The notes beneath the pieces are model-generated. The model was given only the letters and a program-made list of their open reading frames with translations. It searched no databases and was not told the DNA's origin. The translations under genes and the position numbers were made by a program. Positions 1-10,760 of a stretch of 64,000 bases of DNA are shown here, piece after piece; position 1 is the first letter of the stretch, and each line of letters opens with the position of its first letter. Location: positions 7,523,922 to 7,587,921 of the forward strand of contig JAQFVV010000042.1 in assembly GCA_028023455.1 (NCBI GenBank), given 5' to 3'. The stretch is from Epiperipatus broadwayi (taxonomy: Eukaryota > Onychophora > Udeonychophora > Euonychophora > Peripatidae).

Positions 1-907
1 ACACTATTTAAATTTTTATTATGCCCTCAAAATAATACAATAGGATCTTTTATTAATGGCTGCTTGTTTAACAATTTATTATCGCTTTAAAATCATATGC
101 ACATATTGTTTTGACAGTTAATGCAAGCAACATTTTTTGGGGAATATTCTGTTTGTAATATTCATAAATATCTATGGTGATTTTGCTAACATAGAATTAT
201 TATATTTGGTCTATTATCATACATATTTTTGCATTAAATAAATCAAATGGCATCTTTATTAAATACTTGAGCTAAAAAGTTATAGATGTCTTATTTTAAT
301 TTTTTGAATTCAGTTCTTTGCCATATTATTATTTTTTTAAAAAATATAGTATTTTGTACATATATATGGAAATTGCACAAAATATTCTACAATCTAATTT
401 TACTTTCTTGATCCTATCACTTAAAAGAAAGAGTTCAATTTTTATATGTAGTGAAATCATTAATCATGAATAATATCGATAATTCTTGAATATGTCATTC
501 TCTTACATCTTCCATATATTTTCTTTAATCCCAAAGATTTTTCACATCTATCATTAACAAATCATGATCCTCATGCAATATTTTTCTGCATATTATAGTT
601 TGTTTACTCTCTCCATCTTTTCTTTGGAAATGTTATTCATCTAGGGTAGTTGTGAATGTTTATTTTTAAGCTTTAATTCATTGCAAGTGTTTCTATCTGT
701 GTTTGTACACATGGTTTTCATCCAATAAACATAGTTTATTATAATTTAGTTCTATTTTGTTTGGCTCTTGTTATAGATAGTATTTATTTTATTAAATAAA
801 AGATGGTAAACTTGAAGTTTTATCAACCTTTGATGAGATTGATGAAGTTCTGGTAGAAATAAATTCGTTCAAGCAATAGTTATATCACATCATACATATA
901 AAACAGT
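1..907. other. A+T-rich DNA without a recognised feature
   Basis: No open frame with coding character, no RNA gene and no clear repeat unit is visible. The stretch is dominated by A/T homopolymers and TATA-type simple sequence. Confidence 0.5.
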
Positions 908-1000
908 GACAAGTGTTGTTAGCCGAGAGGTCATCGCAGATTGCAGATGATTGTGGGTTCACCTCCGGATGATGCTATGACATATGAAAAAAAAAAAAAA
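908..1000 (+). mobile_element. tRNA-derived SINE fragment with poly-A tail
   Basis: A pol III A-box-like TTAGCCGAGAGG lies at 919-930. A B-box-like GGGTTCACCTCC follows at 955-966, at tRNA-like spacing. The unit ends in a run of 14 A (987-1000), as expected of a SINE inserted by LINE machinery. It does not fold into a complete tRNA in my reading, so it is called a SINE head and not a tRNA gene. Confidence 0.6.
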
Positions 1001-2724
1001 GGATTTTCCTTTTCAATTGTCAAAATATTTTTTTCAATAAGTAGTATATTAATTTTTTTTTTAAGTTTATAAAGTCTTGAACTGTAGTTTTAAAGATCTT
1101 TTCACTTATTTTATTATAAAATTAAAATATAGTTTGTTACAGAAAAATAGATGTTTTTAAAAAAGATCTGCAAATATCTAATCACTGTTTAACAATAATG
1201 ATATAATTACTCTGATATTAAAATTATGTATATATAGACACAGCCATTTGAAAATAATAAACACATAATGATTTGAATTATAAAATCTGAATTGTATTTT
1301 ATATATAAGACAATAGTCAATCATTAAACTGTTATTTATAATTTTTAATGGGGATTATTTTCTCTGGTTCCTTGAAAAATTATATTTGCAGAATCAATGT
1401 TTTAACTATATTTATAGAAAAATAACTTGAATATTAATTTATCAACTCAGGTAAAAAAGTAATTTTTTTATAAAATTTTTATTTACTATTTAAAAGGAAT
1501 ACAGAGTACAACAAATATGTATATATTTATTTTTTTGGACTTAACCTATTAAGAGAACAAAAAGGCGACTATAATCTTTATTTATTAGCAGAAAACTGTT
1601 AATCAAATGATATCCATTATTCTATATACCATTTAAAAATACATTTTTTCATGTAATATATATATTTTAAAAACTTAACTAAATAATTTAGGCATTACAA
1701 AATATTTTGTCAAATATCATTCTGTAAATATGATCATTCAATTAAGATGTAGTTCAGTATATCACAGTAATAAAGTTTATATATTGATAAATTGGGTTAT
1801 GCAAAAAATTGTAAATTACATGTGGATAGTTGATCACAATACTAATGGTTTTTAAATTTTAATTTTTTAAAAATAAATATTTAATTAATTGTATTTAAAA
1901 TAATTTGTGAAATGTGAATAATTAATAAAATGTAATTTTATTTATAAAATAATGTCATAAAATAACTTTTGGTCACTCCATAAAAAAGACCCATTCAATT
2001 ATTAGGGAATTGCAGGCATTCACTCATTATTCTGCCATTATCAATGAACTGCAATAAGTATGAACACTTAATTTTTGAAGCAAATAATGGGAACAATTTC
2101 CATTATTTTATCCAACCTCTTTAAGAGAAATCGTAATGGAGAAATTATTGACATTATCATTTAATAAAAAATCTATTTAAAATTATCAGATTCAATTATT
2201 AATATCAAAGCATTTAAAATTGAAATTTTGTGACATGAATTTAATAGAATTAACATTATTTGTTTAGATCAATTAATACACATTAAATTGTTCTTATATA
2301 TTTACATATAAACAATCATGTGTACAAAAGAATGATTTTTAAACATTGAATAACAAAATAAAGAGGAATTTCTCCTGAGTTGTATATCTGAAATCCTTAA
2401 CTTTTGCATTAATCACTTTTTGTTTGTTATATATTTACTCCTGATATATATATATAAATTTCAAATTTATTAAAGTATAGTACAACAAACAGATCCTTGA
2501 TAAGAAGATTCCATTACCTATTTAAATAACATTTAAAAAGTGCCTAAATCTATAGATTAGATTTACTAACATTAAAAAACATGAAAAATAAGAGTTTTAT
2601 TAAAGCTTATCAAACTAGAAAATGAGATTAAGTTAGCAAAATATTATGATATCTTACTGTGATTATAACTTGTCTATTTTGCAATTATACTTTTTGTTAA
2701 CACTTACATATATGTATATGTGCA
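1001..2724. other. A+T-rich DNA without a recognised feature
   Basis: Only short A/T tracts and TA-rich simple sequence are seen. Both strands are full of stop codons and I find no transposon terminus or exon signal. Confidence 0.5.
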
Positions 2725-3010
2725 AAGCTGTATTATTTAAAACTAACAAAAATATATTTTGAATTACTAAAATAATAATAAAATTATAATGAGAATTCCT
2801 TATTTGTGCTAAATTCTCTGGAAAAAACACTTAGAATAATTAAATAATAGATAACATTTGATAGGATAAGCTGTATTATTTAAAACTAACAAAAATATAT
2901 TTTTAATTACTAAAATTATAATAAAATTATAATGAGAATTCCTTATGTGTGCTAAATTCTCTGGAAAAAACACTTAGAATAACTAAATAATAGATAACAC
3001 TTAATAGAAT
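2725..3010. repeat. Tandem direct duplication, unit about 143 bp
   Basis: Two adjacent copies (2725-2867 and 2868-3010) share nearly the same sequence from AAGCTGTATTATTTAAAAC through AATAATAGATAACA. They differ at a few substitutions and a small indel. The unit has no coding character. High identity suggests a fairly recent local duplication. Confidence 0.9.
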
Positions 3011-3215
3011 ACTATTGCTTGCTATATTTTAATTTATTCTAGTAAATAATTTTTGTAGCTATGGTAAATTATAAACTTTAATGAAACCTTATATAATTAT
3101 CTGAATTTTATTAATCTACTCCTAAAATGGTTCTATCTGACAAAATATTATTTTTCTAAGTAAAGTGAAATTATTAAAAGTCTTGTCTTTAAAATTCTTT
3201 AACCCTAATATATAT

Positions 3216-3358
3216 AAATTATATTCCACAAGAGTATATAGACATAAATAAATAATATGGTAATAAACATCAAAAAATTACAAAGCCAGGCTCTCAGCAC
3301 AGAGCATTTTTATTACCTTATTATTTTTATGTCGTATACTTTTGTGGAATATAATTTT
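3216..3358. mobile_element. Foldback/MITE-like inverted repeat
   Basis: Imperfect inverted arms of about 49 bp (3216-3264 and 3310-3358) both carry TTATATTCCACAA-type ends. They flank a 45-bp spacer that is less A/T-rich. The structure fits a small palindromic non-autonomous element; no superfamily can be assigned from the termini. Confidence 0.6.
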
Positions 3359-4594
3359 TACATTTTATTATAGTTTAAATATTTTTGATATATATGTATA
3401 CACACATACTACTATCATAAAGGATAAATTGTGATCACTTGATAGACTATTGAACAAATTTAAAGGCAATATTTTTATTTCAATAATAGAAATACTTCTG
3501 TTAAATATCCATAAATTTAATTAATGTAAAAATTACAATTAGCCTAGTATTAGAATGATGAATTCAGAACTAAAGATTCCTAGATTGAATGTCACATGAT
3601 CTCTCAAGTTTCTAACCATTTAGTATTATTAACAATTTAAACTGAAATTAATAAATCATTATTTAATGATATATATATTTGGTCTAAATTAACTTTTTGT
3701 TGTTGCAAGAATTAAAAATATAAAAGAACACACACATATATAATGATTAGTGATGATGATCAACTATAAATTAAATTGTAATGCATTTTATTTGTAATAC
3801 ATCTTATAAATTTTATAAAATATTTATGAAATGTTACTAGTCAAAGATCATATATAATGTTTCTATAGAACACCATTTGATGCATCTGACTTTCTTAAAC
3901 TAATTAGACTAAAAATTACATTTTATATATATGAAGCTTTTATTTAATGTTTATTGTCTCATTATAATCTATGCTAATATATAAAAAATATTTATTGGTA
4001 CATATTTTTAAAAACAATCATAATTCAAAACATAAAATAATTGTTATTTTTTAAGCATAGTGTATCATAATGCTCCTTTTCATTTAAACATTATTGATAT
4101 AAAAACACAAAGAGATGGTTTTAGTTAAATATGAAAATGAAGTTTGTGATAAAAGAGATGATCAAAACATGGAAGTTATTGGCAATTATTTTTTGGATCA
4201 TTCATCATCAACAAAAGTTTAATTACAGAGATTCATTGCAGAACTGTTAATAAGAAGAGTTGTAAAGAAAACATGGAAAAAGAAGATATACTGATATTTA
4301 AAAACATGAATCAAAATTATTCAAGCTATGGTATTTCTTGTGATTATAGATGTGAAAGTTGGTTGCGGAAGCGTATTTGTCAAAGAAAAACCAGAAAGAA
4401 TACTGATTCATGTTAAACACTTTAAGCATAAATTATCAAATTGAAATTGCTTTATTTTTAGTCAAATTATAAGGTGATTATTATGAATAAAAAAAGAAAA
4501 AAGTAGTAAATATATGGATATGCTTAATTAAAATAATACATTTGCCATTTGTCTGAAGATCCAGTAGATTTTAGATCATTCTGAAGAAATGATA
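3359..4594. other. A+T-rich DNA with one weak open stretch
   Basis: On the + strand, 4163-4417 is open for about 84 codons and ends ...CQRKTRKNTDSC-stop, with an internal ATG near 4272. A second frame is open across the end of the same stretch. Amino-acid composition is slightly better than chance (several Cys, Arg and Trp), but I recognise no domain and no splice signal decides the frame. It may be a transposon remnant. Confidence 0.3.
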
Positions 4595-5231
4595 TTAAAC
4601 AGACAAAACTTATCATACAATAATGCCACCCTGTGCCAACCAGAGTAATCAGTGGATGCCAGAAGGCTTATGCCTAAAACCCCCATCTAGTGTCTGCTCA
4701 TACAATATCCCCAAACTAGTTTCTGGCTTGTGACCTTCATCAGTGAGGAGCCTTGGATCTGAGAGCACTGCACCTAGATCTTAGGATCTAATGCAACCTC
4801 CCTGCAGCCACCTTTTATCTCTACTTAACTACAAAGCTATGAGAATAAAATTGAAAACACAATATTTTCAATCTAAGCTCAATAGCTTATATAGTCATAT
4901 GGGTCTGAATTCAATCTAAGCTCAATAGTTCAGCACTCATACATTTTGGTGTCTTTGGCTCTATAACAACCATAGCCACCACTATCTTATTAGGCAGGAT
5001 TGGTGTTAAACCACTAAACATCACATGATCACCATCTCTCATGCTAGCACATAACTGTTATTAAACAGGCAAAACTCTTCATACAGTAGTGCCACACTGT
5101 GCCAACCAGAGTAATCAATGGATGCCAGAAGGCACTAGATGGGGATTTTATGCACAAGCCTTTTGGCATCCATTGATAACAGTTATGTGCTAGCATAAGA
5201 TATGATGATCATGTGATGTTTAGTGGTTTAA
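4595..5231 (-). mobile_element. PLE-like hammerhead repeat, copy 1 (with inverted partial copy)
   Basis: This is the first of several copies of a dispersed family whose + strand reads from ACAGGCAAAACT through TCATCAGTGAGGAGCC to CCACCACTATC. It is followed at 5007-5231 by a hairpin unit. The hairpin arms share TTAAACCACTAAACATCACA and the ATGATCA that follows it (5007-5032 against about 5206-5231). Related copies are at 22.08, 30.03, 56.70 and 62.70 kb. The minus strand carries a hammerhead ribozyme core. Tandem and inverted partial copies with ribozymes are typical of Penelope-like element termini; assignment of this family to PLEs is inference. Confidence 0.75.
4697..4763 (-). ncRNA. Hammerhead ribozyme motif, copy 1
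   Basis: On the minus strand the core reads CTGATGA (complement of 4737-4743), a short helix II, GAAAC (4719-4723), a 2-nt TA turn, then a GUU cleavage triplet. Helix I closes between the bases after the cleavage site and the CTCCTCA before CTGATGA. It continues through a second block pairing TTGG with CCAA. All core bases are kept except that the triplet is GUU in place of GUC. Helix II starts with an A-A juxtaposition. Confidence 0.7.
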
Positions 5232-6381
5232 GAAATGATATTCAGATGATTATCAAAAGTTATTTGTTAAAGTACTCAATAGGAATTTATTATAACAATA
5301 AACAGCTATTTATACATGAGTATGGCTATTCCAACAAAAAAAAAAGGGAAAGGAGAAAGAAATATATTCTAGAAATGAGTTTTATGATGATCTTTAACCA
5401 TAAATATGTCCACATATATTGCTGATCTATTTTTCTGTTTAGTTAATTTTTATCAATGTTATCTTTCAATTTCTTCAGTAAAAAAACTTTTCTTGCTGAA
5501 ATAATTTAATACCATATCCAATTATAGTTCTCCAATGTATTTTATTTTTTGCTGTATATGGAATCAATTGAAATTGCACCTTGTTAGAATGTCTTTGAGA
5601 CAATCCTTATATTGAAGATGATTCTGCCTCTTCCAGGGATACCTTGCTCAAGTTTACCATAAACATCATTTTAGCAAATCTTCTATTATTTCATTTATTT
5701 TACATGTCCATCCAACAGAGGTGTGATTTTACGATAGTGAATTCAACAGTATAATTTATTATGTAAAATGTTATTTAAGTTTTTTTATATTTAGTTTGGA
5801 ATTTTTCTTAATATATATGTATATATTTCTTGAAAATATGTCTCTGCTAATTTGCATATATATATGTAATTATAAATGTGAGTTTTAATTTGATAATATT
5901 TTAACGTTTTAAAAAAAATATATATATATATTTATTCTATTGTATGAATGTTAATTAGGAAATTGGTTACTATAGTCAAGTTATTACTCTTTTGATTATC
6001 ATTGATGGTTATTTACTGCTGATTGATTTTCATTTAACATAGTTTGTGTTAGCATTTTAAATTTAGAACTACATCATAAAATAATGATTTTTCTTATATC
6101 ATTAAATTGTTTAATTTCTTGTATTAGTTTATGTTTACATTGACAGATAATTACATATACTACTTAATTTATTATTTTAATTAATTCATTGTAATAAGTT
6201 TGATTATATCAGAAGGTATTTGTTTTTATTCTTTTTCTGGTGTTGAAGTTTCAAAATGAAAATTATAATGCAATGTATAGAAGTTAAGTATTAGATATAA
6301 TTAATCTATATCATTATAATTTTTAAATTCATTGTTTACTTAATGTTTTTATTTCAGTTATTAATAGTAATAAAATATTAG
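5232..6381. other. A+T-rich DNA, presumed intron or intergenic
   Basis: No exon or repeat is recognised. The last 30 bases before 6382 contain two possible 3' splice sites: TTTATTTCAG ending at 6357 and ATATTAG ending at 6381. Only the second keeps the following frame open. Confidence 0.4.
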
Positions 6382-6543
6382 CAAAGTGGACATCAAGATT
6401 GAGCATTTAGTGTCAAGTTTATATCCAATAGCGATATCGGCAGCTGGTCCTCATGAATTGGATTGCAAAAAAAATGAAACATCATTTGAAAATGAACCAT
6501 CATTAGATGATATTGATGATATAGAGAAAATTTTGGCTGCAAG
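6382..6543 (+). CDS. Candidate penultimate coding exon of an unidentified gene
   Basis: The 162-base segment is open in one frame: KVDIKIEHLVSSLYPIAISA, then AGPHELDC, and finally an acidic stretch ending LDDIDDIEKILAA. It is followed by a textbook 5' splice site, AAG|GTAAG at 6541-6548. Codon choice is more balanced (GCG, TCG, GGT, CCT) than in flanking DNA. The frame is closed upstream by TAA at 6371-6373, so the acceptor is taken as TTAG|C at 6381/6382. The exon ends in phase 2 and joins in frame to the segment at 8495. I do not recognise the protein. The acidic, helical C-terminal stretch resembles a regulatory tail, which is inference only. Upstream exons are not identified. Confidence 0.5.
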
Positions 6544-7174
6544 GTAAGATGTTAGTAGTTTTTTTTTTATTGTAATTTTTTTATATATTGTAGTAGAATA
6601 CTTTTGAAAACTTTTTAAATATTTGATTTATGAATGCTAAATTTAATAACTAATGGCAGTTATAAAATTAAAGTTTTTAAAATAAAATTTTGTATTTTTA
6701 GGCTTAAGTTCTTTATGGGAAATATGCTTTAATAAAAATATAGAAAATACATATTTTATAATCTAAAAGATCTAGTATATTGCAAAAACAGAAAGTTTGT
6801 TTTCTTGTACTTGAAATTTTTAAATGATTTCATTTTTTTAATTAACATTTAAATAAATGTAATGAATTGTTTGCCTGAAGATTTGAGATCATAGTATTTT
6901 ACTTATAGTTACATATCTATTTTTATCATATAGAAGTAAAAATGTTTTTAGAAAAATTCAAACCTTATTTAGATTTAAAAAAAAAAATCTTTTATGAATT
7001 AAAAAACCAATTTGTCTAATCTTTTAGCTATAATTACATTTGATTTAAAATAATTACATCATATCAATATTATTATATAATGGTTTTTTTTCTTTATCTG
7101 TCTCAGTAAGGCATGAAATAGAGCTAAATCTTAATTTTTTTTATTATCCCATTTTATTTACTTTATATATAATA

Positions 7175-8046
7175 TATGTGGGGTTCGAACTCAGTCTTTC
7201 ACATGACCCATCACTCTCAGTGCCATCTCATATTGCTGACCCACTTGATCACACACATGTTCAAAGATAAATAATCACCAATATTCGTATTTCATGCTAA
7301 AACAGCAATCATCAGTTGGTCTAGATTACCATCCTCACACATATATATATAATCAGTACTCAGCTTTATATTAAGATAGCCAATATTTATACTTTAATGG
7401 ACAGGCTTCAAACTATTCCAACTCACAACTCTTTAGCTTTCCATTTCATTGAAAATTTGATGATGGAATGTTCAAAGCCCTTGTTAGTGCCAAGGTTGTC
7501 ATCCTACCATGTTAACATATTAGTCATTCTGACCCCTCATGTACAGGAGAATAATCCATTTATACATACATATGCGAGGGATGGGCAGACCTTTTACACT
7601 CTATTTATATAAATTAATACAGTGTAAAAGATCTGCCCATCCCTCGCATATGTATGTATAAATGGATTATTCTCCTGTACATGAGGGGTCAGAATGACTA
7701 ATATGTCAACATGGGTAGGATGACAGCCTTGGCACTAACAAGAGCTTTGAATGTTCCATCATCAGATTTTCAATGAAATGGAAGGCTAAAGACTTGTGAG
7801 TTGGAATAGTTTGAAGCCTGTCCATTAAAGTATAAAGATTGGCTATCTTAATATAAAGCTGAGTACTGATTATATATATGTGTGAGAATAGTAATCTAGA
7901 CCAACTGATGATTGCTGGTTTAGCATGAAATACATATATTGGTGATTATTTATCTTTGAACATGTGTGTGATCAAGTGGGTCAGCAATATGAGATGGCAC
8001 TGAGAGTGATGGGTCGTGTGAAAGTCTGAGTTCGAACCCATACATA
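7175..8046. mobile_element. SINE palindrome, two inverted copies of a tRNA-derived SINE
   Basis: Arms of about 426 bp (7175-7600 and 7621-8046) are inverted copies with high identity, separated by only 20 bp. Reading rightward, the right arm has an A-box-like TGATCAAGTGG at 7969-7979. A B-box GAGTTCGAACCC follows at 8028-8039, and the left arm mirrors this. Related pieces are at 23.35-23.50 kb and 41.4 kb. The open frame within the left arm is non-coding. The unit lies in the presumed intron between exons at 6382 and 8495. Confidence 0.85.
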
Positions 8047-8494
8047 TATAAATGCAGGTTTAAGCCTGTACAATGTATTACTTTATATATGTATATTGAC
8101 CAAATAAATTTAGACCCTATACCAAATAATTTCTAAATAGATTATTTTTTGTCTTGTTATTGCATTAATTTATATTTAATATTTATTTATCTTAACAATT
8201 TTTATCTAATTAGACTTTTTTGAAAATAAAAAGTTAAAAAAAAAAATTAAAGCAAGCAACATGCGTTTTTGTTTTCATCAACAAGAACTTTTCTGTTGAC
8301 AAAGTTATCCCAGTTGAGTGTTGAGATATTAAATTATTGCTTCTCATTGCAAGATATCTTGGAATTTTATTTTAGTATTTAAAGTAAAAAAATAAATTAT
8401 TATTATATAGAGGCAATTATTATTGTGTTACATATAAAGTAATTAAATATAGAATTATTTATTCATATATATTTGTGATTCTTTATATTTATAG

Positions 8495-8516
8495 GAAAAG
8501 GCTAAAATCACTGTAA
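8495..8516 (+). CDS. Candidate terminal coding exon, partner of 6382-6543
   Basis: A pyrimidine-rich acceptor (TTCTTTATATTTATAG, ending at 8494) precedes GAAAAGG. Spliced to the phase-2 donor at 6543, the junction codes R-K-R-L-K-S-L then TAA at 8514-8516. This gives the C-terminus ...DDIEKILAARKRLKSL. The acidic-then-basic helical continuation is plausible for a real protein end. The 3' UTR would follow from 8517; I cannot place its poly-A site. A competing acceptor at 13644/13645 is also phase-compatible and would give ...ILAARCCCSE. I prefer the nearer site on intron length and helix continuity. Confidence 0.45.
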
Positions 8517-8749
8517 ATAGTCATCTGCAGAGCAAAAACTCTTCTCCAATATTTCCTCATATAACAACAATGGAAAGAAAGCATTATTTATTCATCAAAC
8601 TTGCCACTAGCTGTTGAAAATTTAGATGATTTTTATTATCTTTTTTTTTTTTTTTTAGCTGAAACAGCTATTTGTTGTTCAATATTGGATTCTAGGTTTG
8701 ATTGAAACCTGATTATTGTGCTTCAAGTAATAGTTTACTTTTTAAATGA

Positions 8750-10760
8750 TTGAGTATCTACTTATTTAATAGTTCAATTCTTGAATGATTTGAGTATCTA
8801 CTTGTTTATTTTCTTTTTTTCATGGCATTCTCAGAAGTCTTTGTCAACATTTTACCAATATTTTTTTTATCACTATCCCACTTTCACTTACAAGGAAGTC
8901 AAAGAAAACACTACAGTTTAAATAGTTCTGATTTTTATCCTTTCTTTAAAGATATGCTTCTATATCTAAAAATCTTTTTAAGGATTTTTTTTATTGTAGT
9001 TTTTCCTAGTTCTAGTCAGCAGTGAATCTTTTGACTACTTTTGTAATTGGTAAATGTTCTAAGTAATCAAAACAACCAATAACGTCTATGGCTTCATTAC
9101 CACTTTTGAAATTAGTTGCTGATCCTATATTTTTAATCCTATCTTTTTACTTAATTATTTCAAATTAAAAACTCCATTATCAAATTTATATTGCTTCTTG
9201 ATGCCTGGATCATGAAATTAATTACAAATGTTTTGATGACTATTATTATAAAAATAGGGAACAAATATTCGAGCTTATACACATCTCTAATTTGACACCA
9301 GTTTTCATTTCAAGTGATTCTGATCTTTCATTAACTACAAATAAATGTAAGCAATATATAAATTATATCTTTGCTCATGGAATTTTTTTTTATATTCTCT
9401 GACAATAAAATTCATGGCAGTAGTTATTGATTAGCTAAAAATATATTGCTTCCTTGAAAATTATTTAATTTTTGAATGTAACAACCTATTCAACAAAATC
9501 CTTGAAAATACTTTTTTTGCAATGGATAACAACAATATTTTATGAACTTTGTTAAAATGTTTCCAAATTAGAACAGTAGAAGCATCCATTAATTCAGATG
9601 AGACAAATTCAGGAGCCCACATATTTTTAAAAGTTTCCATTAGTTTTTAGGTTAGCAACAAATTACGTATTTAAAAATTTTACTATCTGCAGTCCTGTTA
9701 TTTTTTAAAATTATAAACTGTTTTAACTTCATAAACCTGGATATCTTTATGAAAATCCAAATAAATAGGTAGGATGGATATCTCATTAAATATAATCTTC
9801 TGTATTTTTAGAAATTATTTGAAAGTAATAAAAATATTTTTACTATGTATGCAAAATATTATCATTATCTTAGAAAAGAGTACCATCCACTAATTTAATA
9901 AAATTATGGCATTTTTTTTTAGATTTATATATGACTTTTAATTTGCTAAAAAAGATTTAAAATGATCAACATCAGAATTTTTATTGTATTTTTTTCTATA
10001 GTTTTTATCCATCAATCATTTTTTTTTTTTGTCAGTTCTTAAGCATCTATCATTAAGTCCCTACAATATGAAGCAAACACTGATACAAGTTTTCATTAAT
10101 AATAGCATCAGTTGGAAAATTTATCTGCAGTCTTTTTTTAGTGACTCAGATGCAAACTTCACTTTTTAAGAAAACTACAAACTCACTAACATGCCAAGTT
10201 TGAAAATCTAAATTGACTACTTTAATGTTTAACTGATATTAAAATTTTGCATGAGCAATAGTTAGAGAACAGCTTACATGTAATATATTTAGGAATAGGA
10301 TCTAACTTTTTAATTTTAACCTTAGAGCATGCTTACCTATAATGTCTTCAATAATCTCTGCCTATAAGTTTTCATTAATCTTGCCTTTTTTAAGATTATA
10401 AGTCTAACTATAATATAATATTCCAAGATGCCATTGTTTTGAGTTTGGATCTAGCCAAGATCCATTATAATGATATTTCTGCTTAAATCAAAACTATGAT
10501 ATCCAACTCACATATTGTATAAACATTTAATGACCGTCTGTTTAAGTTCATAGATCTAGAAACATTATTTCTTGTCACTTTATTATTTATTATTTCTAAT
10601 GTGTGCATTAATATCTCCAAAAAAAAAAAAAAACAAAGTTATTTTATTGGGATTGATTTTCTGAATTTAATGTTGGAGTATAAGCTATGATAAAAGCAAC
10701 CATAAAATGCTTAACCAATTTTTAATATCATTAACTTTTCAGTGATATTAGTAAAAGATA
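8750..10760 (-). pseudogene. Decayed RTE-like LINE (endonuclease plus reverse transcriptase)
   Basis: Minus-strand frames give, from right to left, pieces matching the endonuclease-RT polyprotein of RTE-like LINEs. AYTPTLNSEN (about 10656-10691) corresponds to the EEP segment AYAPTLDS. A degenerate PNSKQWHL segment (about 10430-10450) corresponds to the end of the EEP domain. An LLSIAGKVFSRILLNR-like RT segment lies at about 9480-9540. LEMKTGVK (about 9300-9325) is the RT motif before the catalytic strand. A CFDYLEHL segment near 9070 corresponds to VDxFxYLGS. Many stops and shifts show it is dead. It is the same family as the + strand copy at 24.3-27.05 kb. Identification is by motif recall, not alignment. 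Confidence 0.7.

Noticed and set aside
7397-7612. 71-codon open frame in the left palindrome arm
   Set aside because: It is a frame through a SINE inverted repeat; its mirror in the other arm is closed and there is no domain.
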